DNA of 64,000 bases from Candidatus Sulfuricurvum sp. RIFRC-1 (GTDB lineage Bacteria; Campylobacterota; Campylobacteria; Campylobacterales; Sulfurimonadaceae). The translations under genes were made by a program, and so were the position numbers. Below, piece after piece: positions 47,204 to 56,010 of this stretch (the first letter of the stretch is position 1; each line of letters starts with the position of its first letter). The stretch is taken from the NCBI RefSeq assembly GCF_000310245.1, contig NC_020505.1, positions 2,266,001 to 2,330,000 of the forward strand. The letters are read 5' to 3'. The notes below the pieces were generated by a model. It ran no database searches and had not been told where the DNA came from. It saw nothing but the letters and a program-made list of their open reading frames with translations.

Positions 47204-48423
47204 AACCTAAACGAATCGTCATTATCGGAGCAGGACCCGCCGGATTGATGGCAGCGGATGTTTTATCTGCAGCAGGGATAAGTGTCGATATTTACGAGGC
47301 GAAACCTTCTGTAGGTCGGAAATTCCTCATGGCGGGCAAGGGTGGGTTAAATATTACCCACAGCGAACCGATGGATGATTTTATCGGTCGCTATGATCAA
47401 AGCGATTGGCTGAAGCCTATGATTAGAGCATTTGATGCTACTATGATTAGAGGATGGATGGAGAGTTTGGGGGTCGATTCGTTCGTCGGGACATCGGGGA
47501 GAGTTTTCCCCACCGAGATGAAAGCCGCACCGCTGTTACGGCGGTGGCTCTCTTCGTTAAAAAAACGGGGCGTTCGTGTTCATTGTCGCCATTATTGGAA
47601 AGGCTTTAGTGATGAAGGCTCTTTAGTATTTGAGTGCCCGGAGGGTGAAGCAGTCGTAAAAGCCGATGCAACGATTTTAGCTTTGGGCGGCGGAAGCTGG
47701 GCCAGCTTAGGTTCGGATGGAGCATGGGTAAGCATTTTAGCGGCTCAAGGAATACCTATTAATCCGCTACTGCCCTCAAACTGTGGATTTAAATCAACAT
47801 GGTCCCCCTTCTTGCAGCCCCATTTAGGGAAAGCGTTAAAAAATATCTCGGGATGGGTTAAAGGAGCCGAAGAGAGTATCAGTTCCTCCGAAGCTGTTTT
47901 AACAACCTACGGTATTGAGGGGGGATTGGTCTATGCGCTGTCGCGTCCATTACGCGAAGAAATGATGGCGCATGGCTCGGCAATCCTCTATTTAGACCTT
48001 TTGCCTCATATAAGTGAAGCTGCTTTGGTATCACGACTCACCTCATCTACAAAACAATCACTTGACAACACATGGCGCAAAGCGGGTTTGGAGGGGGTTA
48101 AAGCGGCACTCATTCGTGAAGGGTTAGCCAAAAATCGATGGTCTGACCCCCTCAGCGTTGCGGCATATGTAAAGAAATATCCCATTACCCTCATGGGAAT
48201 GCAACCCATAGAGGAAGCCATTAGCACGGCAGGAGGGGTGATGCGTGAAGCACTGGACGAGGATCTTATGCTACACGCTCTTCCGAATATCTTTTGTGCA
48301 GGTGAAATGCTCGATTGGGATGCACCAACCGGTGGTTATCTCTTAACCGGATGTTTTGCCAGTGGAGTATTCGCGGCCAAAGGTGTTTTAAAAATGGTGG
48401 GTGGAGAAAAAATACGTTTCTGA
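47200..48423 (+). CDS. FAD-dependent oxidoreductase, BaiN/HI0933 family
   Basis: 407 residues. The dinucleotide-binding motif IGAGPAGLMAADVLSAAG is followed by KPSVGRKFLMAGKGGLNITHSEP, a hallmark of the HI0933/YhiN group, and later ILALGGGSW and the C-terminal FCAGEMLDWDAPTGGYLLTGCFASG. The redox substrate of most members is unknown. It starts at TTG 47200, overlapping the previous stop by 3 bases; no alternative ATG nearby preserves the motif. Confidence 0.86.
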   Translation: MKPKRIVIIGAGPAGLMAADVLSAAGISVDIYEAKPSVGRKFLMAGKGGLNITHSEPMDDFIGRYDQSDWLKPMIRAFDATMIRGWMESLGVDSFVGTSGRVFPTEMKAAPLLRRWLSSLKKRGVRVHCRHYWKGFSDEGSLVFECPEGEAVVKADATILALGGGSWASLGSDGAWVSILAAQGIPINPLLPSNCGFKSTWSPFLQPHLGKALKNISGWVKGAEESISSSEAVLTTYGIEGGLVYALSRPLREEMMAHGSAILYLDLLPHISEAALVSRLTSSTKQSLDNTWRKAGLEGVKAALIREGLAKNRWSDPLSVAAYVKKYPITLMGMQPIEEAISTAGGVMREALDEDLMLHALPNIFCAGEMLDWDAPTGGYLLTGCFASGVFAAKGVLKMVGGEKIRF

Positions 48424-48445
48424 ATCAGTGACGACACTCATCCGA

Positions 48446-48799
48446 TTAAGCATGTTCTTGTTGTTTTTGGTACTCATCGGATACGTGCAAAGTAGCACAC
48501 GGCTCCAAAAGACCATACAGTTCCATCTCACGCCCACTTACGTGGCGGACAATCCCTCCTTCAGCATCGATAAATACGAAAATCTCATTTTTATGTTCAT
48601 TTTTTTTGATATGGTGAGAAAAAATAACATACTCTGCCCGTGAGAGCTCAGGAATATGTTCTGCTAAGGTAATAAATTTTTCACACTCTTTGTCAATCTT
48701 TTTAATCTCTAAAAATTCCGACTGAATCGCTTCCGCCAAAACGCTTTGAAGCTTTGGAATAACATCTTTGAGATTATCATATTTTTCTATACCGTGCAT
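48446..48799 (-). CDS. Hypothetical protein
   Basis: 117 residues from ATG 48799, which has GGAGG about 10 bases upstream. No signal peptide or membrane segment. Not assigned to a family. It is mixed helix and strand, with the segment FVFIDAEGGIVRHVSGREMELYGLLEPCATLHVSDEYQ near the C-terminus (given here as residues about 75-112) and a helical N-terminal half. It converges with the flavoprotein gene and precedes the bioC-like gene's end by about 40 bases without obvious linkage. Confidence 0.55.
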   Translation of the reverse strand: MHGIEKYDNLKDVIPKLQSVLAEAIQSEFLEIKKIDKECEKFITLAEHIPELSRAEYVIFSHHIKKNEHKNEIFVFIDAEGGIVRHVSGREMELYGLLEPCATLHVSDEYQKQQEHA

Positions 48800-48856
48800 T
48801 TGTATATCCTCCACTAATTATGAGGTTATAGTATAACGGATAAGACTAAAAAAAGA

Positions 48857-49546
48857 TTAACTTTTTAAAATAAATAATACTTCAAATTCTAAATAATTAA
48901 GCGGATAAAATTCCATTAACTGCTTTGTTTGTGCATAGTTAAGAACGCGACGCCCACCACTCACTCCGCTTCGTTTGATATAGCGAAACATCTCCCGTAC
49001 CGAATCAAACTCCAACGTTGTATGAAGTACTTCAAATCGTGCGTCCATATATTTTTCAGCCATAGCTATGACCTCATCGCTAGAGCGTAACAACGGAGTA
49101 ACCCCCGCACATTCGTGAAGGGTTTTAAAGGTTCCTGAGGTGAAAATAGCCAGCGACATGGGGGTGTTGAGCGATGCTAGCGATTTTAACACCCTCTCCA
49201 GATCATCCGCCCACTGCAATGCTGAAGCGGAGTAAATATGCTCAAAGCACTCAGCACTTAACGTTTCAAATAATGCCGGATCGTTAAAATCGCCCAAGAT
49301 CAACTCAACATTGGGTGATAAGGGGTGATGTTCTAACATCTGTGCGGAAAAATCGATGCCGACAAAATGTTCAACCTCCCAATCAATCAGCGAATAAAGG
49401 GTTCCGTTCCCGCATCCCAAATCCACTATCTGCTTTGGCTGATTAGGGGTGGAGGCAATCAGTTTTTTGGCAACGAGGCGTTGAATTACATTACGACTGC
49501 CATATTCTGCAGCGTAGCGGGAAAACTCATGACACGCACTACTCAT
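48857..49546 (-). CDS. bioC: SAM-dependent methyltransferase, BioC-like
   Basis: 229 residues, class I Rossmann methyltransferase: motif I IVDLGCGNGTLYSLI, acidic strand FVGIDFSAQML, GDFNDPALF and the BioC-type ASALQWADDLERVLKSLA. BioC methylates malonyl-ACP to start biotin synthesis; a KRSGVSG stretch supports the family. The start overlaps the znuB stop by ATGA, so it is transcribed with the zinc importer, which is a functionally odd pairing. A general methyltransferase of another role cannot be excluded. Confidence 0.78.
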   Translation of the reverse strand: MSSACHEFSRYAAEYGSRNVIQRLVAKKLIASTPNQPKQIVDLGCGNGTLYSLIDWEVEHFVGIDFSAQMLEHHPLSPNVELILGDFNDPALFETLSAECFEHIYSASALQWADDLERVLKSLASLNTPMSLAIFTSGTFKTLHECAGVTPLLRSSDEVIAMAEKYMDARFEVLHTTLEFDSVREMFRYIKRSGVSGGRRVLNYAQTKQLMEFYPLNYLEFEVLFILKS

Positions 49547-50340
49547 CGACGATTAACCACCAAGGCAATGATAAAGATAACAAGAAGACATAAGACAATA
49601 GCGGCACCGCTGGGAAGTGAAAAAAGATACGAAGCACCGAGTCCGATCACCACCGAAATGAGGGCTATCGCGATAGAAAGGAGCGTGGTCGGATAAAAAC
49701 CCATGCCGAAACGGATTGCGGCAACCGGAGGAATCACCATCAATGCGCCGATAAGAAGCGTCCCAACCACCCGAATCGATAGGGCGATAATCACGGCTAT
49801 AACACTCACGAGCATAAAGTTTAGTAACGTCACACGGATACCCCCTGCACGGGCAACATCCTCATCAAAAGCGATAAAATAGAGTTCTTTGAAGAAAGTG
49901 AGCAGCAGTGCCATCGCCAAGGAGCCGAAAATCCCCATCACCCACAAATCCTGAGTGCTTACTGAGAGGATGGAGCCAAAAAGATAGCTAAAAAGGGAGG
50001 CATTAAACGATCCTGCCAGCGAGACAATAACAATGGCAAGGGCAAGTGAGCCTGATAGAAATATAGCAAGTATTGAATCCGAATACATCCCATGGACACT
50101 GCGCAGATATTCGATCATCCATGATGCAAGCAGTGATGCAACAACCGCTATCCACAACGGGCTCATCCCAAATAATAACCCTATTGCCACACCGACTAAC
50201 GATACGTGTGCCAAAGTTTCGCTGAGCAATGAATAACGGCGAAGAACGATAAAAGAACCGCTGAGTGCCGCTAAAACCGCTATCATCAATCCCGCGATAA
50301 ACGCCCGCTGCATAAAGGGGTAATTAAACATTTCCAACAT
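49543..50340 (-). CDS. znuB: Zinc/manganese ABC transporter permease
   Basis: 265 residues with about eight membrane helices, the ABC-3 permease type. Recognisable stretches are GSFIVLRRYSLLSETLAHVSLVGVAIGLLFG near residue 25 (split in two family blocks) and IRVVGTLLIGALMVIPPVAA near 190. It moves the metal through the inner membrane with ZnuC as motor and ZnuA as binding protein. Located 12 bases after znuC, and overlapping the bioC-like gene. Confidence 0.92.
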   Translation of the reverse strand: MLEMFNYPFMQRAFIAGLMIAVLAALSGSFIVLRRYSLLSETLAHVSLVGVAIGLLFGMSPLWIAVVASLLASWMIEYLRSVHGMYSDSILAIFLSGSLALAIVIVSLAGSFNASLFSYLFGSILSVSTQDLWVMGIFGSLAMALLLTFFKELYFIAFDEDVARAGGIRVTLLNFMLVSVIAVIIALSIRVVGTLLIGALMVIPPVAAIRFGMGFYPTTLLSIAIALISVVIGLGASYLFSLPSGAAIVLCLLVIFIIALVVNRR

Positions 50341-50352
50341 TCGTTACCCCCT

Positions 50353-51114
50353 TCAATGATTATGACATACAACGTGTGCCGGTGTGCCGTAGAGTCGGCT
50401 CATCTCATCACATCGGATCATTTCAGCAGGATTTTTGGAAACGAGCAGTGTTTGGTTGACAAACAAGACACGGGTAATATCCTCGGCAATTACTCCGATA
50501 TCGTGAGTAATAAAGAGGATAGACATTTTTTTGGTACGGTTAAGGGTACGGAGCAGTTCGTAGAAACGGTGCTGGGATTCAACATCAACCCCCGTATTGG
50601 GCTCATCAACAATCAATACATCCGGGTTAGAAGCAAGTGCGCGAGCGATCATCACTCGCTGGCGCTGACCGCCGGAGAGGTTACCGATCAGACGATCCGA
50701 TAAATCCTGCACCCCCATCAACTCCATCGCCTCACTAATCGAGGCTTTATCTTCGTCCGATTCAAATCCCAAAATTCCCCTCACGGCGTATCGACCCATC
50801 CCGACCACTTCACGCACCGTTGCCGGAAAAGTGCTGTCCACCAGAGCGGAACGCTGAGGAACATAGCCGATACGGTTCCAGTCTCGGAAACGATTTTGAG
50901 CCATTCCGAAAAGTTTAATCGCACCAGATGTCGGTTTTTCGAGACCCAACAAAAGACGGACAAGGGTTGTTTTCCCTCCGCCGTTAGGGCCGATAATGGC
51001 ACAATATTCCCCCGGCAGAATTTGAAATGTTGCCCCTTTGAGGACAAGATTGCCCTGTCTCTCAAAATTGAGGCTGTTCACTTCGAAAAGACTCGGGGAA
51101 AATTTCAACGGCAC
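50353..51114 (-). CDS. znuC: Zinc/manganese ABC transporter ATP-binding protein
   Basis: 253 residues. Walker A GPNGGGKTTLVRLLLG, signature LSGGQRQRVMIARAL, Walker B VLIVDEPNTGVD and switch histidine in FITHDIGV are all intact. The GGGKT form is typical for metal-importing ABC-3 ATPases. The C-terminus HVVCHNH could bind metal. It overlaps znuA by 10 bases. Confidence 0.93.
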   Translation of the reverse strand: MPLKFSPSLFEVNSLNFERQGNLVLKGATFQILPGEYCAIIGPNGGGKTTLVRLLLGLEKPTSGAIKLFGMAQNRFRDWNRIGYVPQRSALVDSTFPATVREVVGMGRYAVRGILGFESDEDKASISEAMELMGVQDLSDRLIGNLSGGQRQRVMIARALASNPDVLIVDEPNTGVDVESQHRFYELLRTLNRTKKMSILFITHDIGVIAEDITRVLFVNQTLLVSKNPAEMIRCDEMSRLYGTPAHVVCHNH

Positions 51115-52067
51115 TCCATAGCTTCACGTAATTTTTTTAGGTTCTCTCGCATTATCGAGAGATACGTTTGATGCGATTTTAACTCATCTTGGCTAATATT
51201 TTCCAGCGGTTGGAGGGAGAGAGCCTTCGCCCCCGTTTCGCGTGCAATGGTTTGAGAGACGTTATCGTTGATCATCTCTTCAAAAAAGATCGTTTTCATC
51301 CCGTATTTTTTAACTACTTCGACCACATGGGCTACCGTCTGTGCGCTCGGCTGCTCATCACTGGACAATCCGATAACAGACACATTTTCCAATTTATTGG
51401 CATTTGCCAAATAACCGAATGCGTCGTGATTTGAGATAAGGGCACGATTTTTACACTCCGCCAAGCCTGTTGTGTATTCTAATTTGAGTTTTTGGAGTTC
51501 GGTAATATAGGCACGTGCATTGTGATGAAAATACTCCGCTTTGAGAGGGGCAAGTTTTGAGAATTGTGTATCCAATGTTTGGGTCATTTTGATCATATTG
51601 TCGATATCGAGCCAATAGTGAGGATCAGACGCTCCGTGATCATGAGTCTCTTCCCCCTCATGTTCTGCTTCATCGTGGTGATCTTCTTTGCTTTTCATCA
51701 AAGTCATATAGTGGCTCATGTCGATAACCTGCGTCGTTTCAGGGAGGGTGTTTATCAGATTTTCGGCCCATGTCTCAAATCCTGCACCGTTATAGATAAA
51801 CAACGCCGCACCTGAAATCTCGGCAACCTGAGTCGGATTAGGAGAAAACATATGAGCATCGCTCCCCAATGGAACAATGGAACGGATATCAAGAGCATCA
51901 CCGGCAACAGCATTGGCAACTTCGAACAGAGAGAAGGTACTGACAGAGACAACCGCTTTAACGTCGCCTGTACTCTCCTTTTTCTGAGGCTTTGGAGAAA
52001 AAAAACTCATCCCTATAACGATTGCAACAATAATACCGCCAAACACTATCAGTCGTTTTGTATCCAT
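51105..52067 (-). CDS. znuA: Zinc-binding periplasmic protein of the ABC importer
   Basis: About 320 residues, N-terminal signal anchor or signal peptide (LIVFGGIIVAIVIGMSFF). Cluster A-1 binding protein with metal-site histidines in GSDAHMFSPNP, ASDPHYWLDI and ISNHDAFGYL. A loop rich in His and acidic residues (DHHDEAEHEGEETHDHG near residue 130) is the usual mark of zinc specificity. ATG 52067 or 52082 is possible; neither has a strong ribosome site. First gene of znuACB; a 31-residue ORF lies 61 bases upstream on the same strand. Confidence 0.9.
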   Translation of the reverse strand: MDTKRLIVFGGIIVAIVIGMSFFSPKPQKKESTGDVKAVVSVSTFSLFEVANAVAGDALDIRSIVPLGSDAHMFSPNPTQVAEISGAALFIYNGAGFETWAENLINTLPETTQVIDMSHYMTLMKSKEDHHDEAEHEGEETHDHGASDPHYWLDIDNMIKMTQTLDTQFSKLAPLKAEYFHHNARAYITELQKLKLEYTTGLAECKNRALISNHDAFGYLANANKLENVSVIGLSSDEQPSAQTVAHVVEVVKKYGMKTIFFEEMINDNVSQTIARETGAKALSLQPLENISQDELKSHQTYLSIMRENLKKLREAMECR

Positions 52068-52128
52068 TAATTTGACTCTCATTTATAGTAATTTTTATTC
52101 ACTCTCTTAAAGAAAATTGATCGCTAAT

Positions 52129-52224
52129 CTAAAATTGCGTAAAGATAAAGTAATAGGCTACCGTTGAGACAACGATTGCAATGGCATAGGCTACTTTTTT
52201 CTTGTGGGGACATTTTTTGCACAT
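52129..52224 (-). CDS. 31-residue CxxC membrane miniprotein
   Basis: ATG at 52224 after AAAAGGAAAA encodes a Lys-rich head with MCKKCPHKKK (a CxxC and a His), then one hydrophobic helix VAYAIAIVVSTVAYYFIF, then a stop. The positive-inside rule puts the cysteines in the cytoplasm. It is on the same strand as znuA and ends 61 bases before it, so it is probably transcribed with the zinc importer. It is too short for usual gene calling. Being real is supported only by the ribosome site and the protein-like layout. Confidence 0.55.
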   Translation of the reverse strand: MCKKCPHKKKVAYAIAIVVSTVAYYFIFTQF

Positions 52225-52308
52225 AACCGTTTTCCTTTTTGTAAAAAGGGTATTTTAATCCTAATCGGTTTAAAAAAGAGCTTCATCACCCTCTAATCAA
52301 CACTGTGC

Positions 52309-52314
52309 TATAAT
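52309..52314 (+). promoter_or_regulatory. -10 box upstream of secG
   Basis: TATAAT 31 bases before the secG ATG, in the context GCTATAATCGCG also seen before leuC. Confidence 0.5.
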
Positions 52315-52344
52315 CGCGAACTTTTTTATTATTTAAGGATTAAC

Positions 52345-52662
52345 ATGACAGGTATTCTGCTCATCGTGCAAATCGTACTCGTAGTAATGATCACTATCGC
52401 CGTACTTTTGCAAAAAAGTTCCAGCATCGGCTTGGGAGCATACAGCGGTTCTAACGAATCAGTTTTCGGGGCTAAAGGACCGGGGAGCTTTTTGGCTAAA
52501 GTGACCTTTTTCCTCGGATTTGTTTTTGTGGTGAACACAATCGCATTGGGTTATTTCTACGCTCAACAAAAAAATGCTTCGGTTGTCGACGCTATGGTTG
52601 AGACGACTGAGGTTGCCGCACCTACGATCGATATCGTAAACGATACCAATATTACCAAATAA
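52345..52662 (+). CDS. secG: Preprotein translocase subunit SecG
   Basis: 105 residues with two membrane helices (ILLIVQIVLVVMITIAVLLQ and LAKVTFFLGFVFVVNTIALG) joined by the conserved loop GLGAYSGSNESVFGAKG. It is part of the SecYEG export channel. A variable polar tail follows. It starts the run secG-frr-pyrE. Confidence 0.93.
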   Translation: MTGILLIVQIVLVVMITIAVLLQKSSSIGLGAYSGSNESVFGAKGPGSFLAKVTFFLGFVFVVNTIALGYFYAQQKNASVVDAMVETTEVAAPTIDIVNDTNITK

Positions 52663-52678
52663 GACGAAGGGGAATTTC

Positions 52679-53236
52679 ATGTTAAACGAAGTGTATCAAT
52701 TTTGCGAAGAAAAAATGCAAGGAAGCTGTGAGCATCTTCTCAGCAACTTCCGCACACTCCGCACCGGACGTGTCACCACTAAAATCTTGGATAATGTTCG
52801 CGTTGACAACTACGGTTCGCTGACTCCTATCGATCAAGCCGCAAGTGTTCTTGCTACCGATGCTACGACTATTACGATCTCTCCGTGGGATAAATCGATG
52901 CTCTCAGTAATCGAAAAAGCGATCATGAAAGCCGATATCGGAGTCAATCCGAACAATAACGGAACCGATATCAAACTTTTCTTCCCTGCGATGACCGTAG
53001 ATCAGCGTCACGATACCGCGAAAAAAGCACGTGGAATGGCGGAAGATGCAAAAGTTGCCGTACGTAATGACCGCAAAAAAGCAAACGATAAAATCAAAGT
53101 ACTCGAAAAAGACAAACTGGTAACCGCCGATGAGTCCAAAGGGGCTCAGGATAAAGTCCAAAAGATCACCGATAAATTTATCGCCAAAATCGAAGAATTG
53201 CTCAAAAGTAAAGAGCAAGACATCTTGACGGTATAA
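52679..53236 (+). CDS. frr: Ribosome recycling factor
   Basis: 185 residues, full length. Frees ribosomes after termination together with EF-G. Motifs: [36 protein letters not shown], and the domain with [12 protein letters not shown]. Sits 16 bases after secG and 5 bases before pyrE, an arrangement common in this phylum. Confidence 0.96.
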   Translation: MLNEVYQFCEEKMQGSCEHLLSNFRTLRTGRVTTKILDNVRVDNYGSLTPIDQAASVLATDATTITISPWDKSMLSVIEKAIMKADIGVNPNNNGTDIKLFFPAMTVDQRHDTAKKARGMAEDAKVAVRNDRKKANDKIKVLEKDKLVTADESKGAQDKVQKITDKFIAKIEELLKSKEQDILTV

Positions 53237-53241
53237 CCCTA

Positions 53242-53850
53242 ATGGATATCAAACAAATCTATCTCGATGCAAGCGCAATGCTTGAAGGGCATTTTAAACT
53301 CAGCTCGGGCAATCACTCTGCGTATTACCTCCAATCGGCAAAAGTGTTGGAGCAACCTCGCACCGCAAAGCTTCTCGCGGATGCGCTAGCCGCTAATATT
53401 CAAAAAAATGGGATCGAAATTGATACCGTTTGTGCTCCGGCACTCGGTGGACTCATCGCAGGATTTGCCCTCGCGACAGCACTCGATAAACGTTCGATTT
53501 TTGCAGAGCGTGTCAATGGTGAAATGCAGATTCGTCGCGGTTTTGAAATCACTCCGGGTGAGAAAGTCCTCATCTGTGAAGACATCATCACCACCGGCGG
53601 GTCTGCTATGGAAGCGGCAAAGGCTATCGAAGCCCTCGGCGGTGTCGTGGTAGGTTTCGCAGCCCTCGCTAACCGTGGGTTTTGCAAACGTGACGGAAGC
53701 GCCTTGGATCGTAAAACCAACTGTGCTTTACCTGCGGATAAACCTCTTTTCGCCCTCGCTGATTTCGATTTTGAGATGTATGCACCGGAAAATTGCCCAT
53801 TGTGTGCGGATGGTTCAGACGCGATCAAGCCCGGTTCTCGAGGAAATTAA
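53242..53850 (+). CDS. pyrE: Orotate phosphoribosyltransferase
   Basis: 202 residues. Joins orotate and PRPP to form OMP in pyrimidine synthesis. The PRPP-binding loop [17 protein letters not shown] lies near residue 112; the substrate region [14 protein letters not shown] and [15 protein letters not shown] are also present. The C-terminus has several Cys (ENCPLCADG). Its stop is followed within 7 bases by a dispersed structured repeat. Confidence 0.95.
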   Translation: MDIKQIYLDASAMLEGHFKLSSGNHSAYYLQSAKVLEQPRTAKLLADALAANIQKNGIEIDTVCAPALGGLIAGFALATALDKRSIFAERVNGEMQIRRGFEITPGEKVLICEDIITTGGSAMEAAKAIEALGGVVVGFAALANRGFCKRDGSALDRKTNCALPADKPLFALADFDFEMYAPENCPLCADGSDAIKPGSRGN

Positions 53851-53856
53851 CATTAT

Positions 53857-53940
53857 GTACGCAAGCGTGCATGGGGGCTCTCTGCCGAAGAGAACTCAGC
53901 GTTAGCGTAGCCACGTGGGCTTTGCTCGCGTGGCGTATCC
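53857..53940 (+). repeat. Dispersed structured repeat, copy 1
   Basis: Begins GTACGCAAGCGTGC and shares about 50 nearly identical bases with 61132-61182, including GGCTCTCTGCCGAAGAGAAC and TCAGCGTTAGCGTA. It contains TCTCT-gccga-AGAGA and ends with an 11-bp stem: GCCACGTGGGC (53910-53920), loop TTT, GCTCGCGTGGC (53924-53934). The terminal stem differs from copy 2 but keeps its pairing. Lies between pyrE and the next plus-strand gene. Confidence 0.8.
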
Positions 53941-53950
53941 AAGGAAAAAA

Positions 53951-54259
53951 ATGAACAATACCGATAATTTCAAAGTCGATATGGAGCACCTCCAAAAGGT
54001 ACAGCGAACTCTTCGTAAAGCGGGAAATATTTTCCCCAATGAAAAAGAGTTGGTTGCGACTTTGGAAGATTTAATTATCAAAGCCCAAGACGACACCTCT
54101 CTTAACACCTACTACCATATGGCACAGTATCTCAAACAACGCCTAAAAGAACTCAAAAGCCAACTCGATCAGCCTCTCGAAGCGGTCGATACTGCAATAG
54201 AAGATTTAGAGTGGTCGATACGCTATCTTCAATGGCTCGTCACTGAACAAAAACCTTAA
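53951..54259 (+). CDS. Small helical protein of unknown function
   Basis: 102 residues from ATG 53951, preceded by AAGGAA. Mostly helical and charged: HLQKVQRTLRKAGNIFPNEKE, LNTYYHMAQYLKQRLKELK, and AIEDLEWSIRYLQWLVTEQ. No membrane or signal segment. Not recognised. Overlaps the last 4 bases of the convergent antiporter gene; the stretch before it is occupied by the structured repeat. Confidence 0.65.
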   Translation: MNNTDNFKVDMEHLQKVQRTLRKAGNIFPNEKELVATLEDLIIKAQDDTSLNTYYHMAQYLKQRLKELKSQLDQPLEAVDTAIEDLEWSIRYLQWLVTEQKP

Positions 54260-55884
54260 AGATCGCAATAAAGCGCTTCGCTGACCAAGCGTGCCGCCAC
54301 TTCTCTCTTTCCATCGATCGTGATGGAGATGGGAAGTCCTCGAAGGGCACGCTTTTCTTCTAAACTGATCACTTTAACTACCAGTTTCACATTCGGCGCA
54401 TAACGGATAATCGTTTCACAAATAAGTCTCTTTTTGTCCAAATTATCGAGTGTGACGATAACACTTACCGACTCTTTGGTACACAATTTATCCAAAATAG
54501 CGCTTTTAGACATATCCCCAAAATAGACCTCTTGCCCATCACGAAGCGCCTCTTCGACGTGTTTATAGCTGTTGTCGGCAACAACGTAATCGACCCCCTC
54601 GGCCTTCAATGCTTTAGCCACGAATTTTCCCACAACCCCGTAGCCGCAGACGATAACATGATTTTTACGTCCGGGCAACATGGCAAACGTTTCGGTAACG
54701 CTGATATCTTTGAAAAAATAGCTGCTGATCTTCGACAAATTTGCCAAAATTATAGGGGTAGCTACAATCGATAAGACAATGACCAATACCAAAATCTGAG
54801 AAAGTTCATCGGGAATAAGCTTGTTATTCCCCGCAAGTGCAAAAATTGCAAAGGAGAACTCTCCGACCTGCGAAAGGGCAATAGCGGTTTTAAATGCGAT
54901 TTTGGCTTGGGAATAGATACGGATAACTCCATAAATAATTATCGCCTTAACGATCAAAACCCCCAAGAGGATTATCATAATCTCAGATAAATGGGTTACA
55001 AACAGTGCCAAATCGATCTTCATCCCGACCGTAACAAAAAAGGTTCCGAGCAATAAATCTTTAAACGGTGCGATATCGGATTCAACTTTATGGTGATAAC
55101 GGGTTTCAGCAATAATCATCCCCGCGACAAATGCCCCAAGAGAGTAGGTAAATCCGGCATACGAAGCTAACAGGGAAGAAGCCACAACAATAACCAAAAC
55201 CGAACCCATAAACAGTTCGTCCACTTCACTCGAAGAGGAGAAATGGAGCAACCATGTCATCATTCTCTTGCCTACGATAAACAACAATCCTACAATGACC
55301 AACGCACTAATCGCCGTTTGAAGTAATACATCACTGATATCTTTACCGTTTGAGCTTAAAAATCCGATCAAAATTAAGATCGGGATAACGGCAATATCTT
55401 GAAAAATCAAAATCCCGGTCGACTTTTGGCCATAGGGACGGGCAATCTCTTTGGTCGATTTGAGATAACTCAAAACGACTGCGGTCGAAGAGAGCGACAA
55501 TGCCATCGAAATAATCAATGCCGTTTCTAATGAAATTCCGAATACTCCGTACGCAAAAGAAAAAAAGATGCCCGCAGAGAGAAGAACTTGAAGCGAACCG
55601 TTAAAAAAGACATCGGTTTTCATCGTTGAAAGGCGTTGCAACGACACTTCCAGTCCGATCGTAAACATCAAAAAAACCACACCGAATTCGGCAATCATCT
55701 CTAAGGTATGCGAATCGGCCATGTGACGTAAATCGAATCCGTACGCAACCGTCACACCGGTCAAAATGTAACCGATAATCGGCGAAATTCCAAATCGCTT
55801 GAGGACAAGATTGACAACAATCGACATTCCCAAAGCTATTGTGATGTAATAAAGTACCGATTCCACTAATTTCCAATTTGTCAA
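54256..55884 (-). CDS. Kef-type CPA2 cation:proton antiporter with RCK/TrkA-N domain
   Basis: 542 residues. About 12 membrane helices in the first 385 residues, with GYILTGVTVAYGF and FGVVFLMFTIGLEVSLQRL typical of KefB/KefC/RosB antiporters. The cytoplasmic TrkA-N nucleotide-binding domain starts near 405 with NHVIVCGYGVVGKFVAKAL. It is likely a K+/H+ antiporter or efflux channel gated by a nucleotide or thiol ligand. Diverges from pyrG. Confidence 0.88.
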   Translation of the reverse strand: MTNWKLVESVLYYITIALGMSIVVNLVLKRFGISPIIGYILTGVTVAYGFDLRHMADSHTLEMIAEFGVVFLMFTIGLEVSLQRLSTMKTDVFFNGSLQVLLSAGIFFSFAYGVFGISLETALIISMALSLSSTAVVLSYLKSTKEIARPYGQKSTGILIFQDIAVIPILILIGFLSSNGKDISDVLLQTAISALVIVGLLFIVGKRMMTWLLHFSSSSEVDELFMGSVLVIVVASSLLASYAGFTYSLGAFVAGMIIAETRYHHKVESDIAPFKDLLLGTFFVTVGMKIDLALFVTHLSEIMIILLGVLIVKAIIIYGVIRIYSQAKIAFKTAIALSQVGEFSFAIFALAGNNKLIPDELSQILVLVIVLSIVATPIILANLSKISSYFFKDISVTETFAMLPGRKNHVIVCGYGVVGKFVAKALKAEGVDYVVADNSYKHVEEALRDGQEVYFGDMSKSAILDKLCTKESVSVIVTLDNLDKKRLICETIIRYAPNVKLVVKVISLEEKRALRGLPISITIDGKREVAARLVSEALYCDL

Positions 55885-56010
55885 ACATTTTTATAAGTCT
55901 TAAAAGTATATAATACGTTCCTTAAGAAGAGCGGCAATTTGTCGACGTTTTGGATCACTACGACCCATTTAACCCCATCGTAAAAACGCTAATAGCTAAG
56001 GAATGATTCA

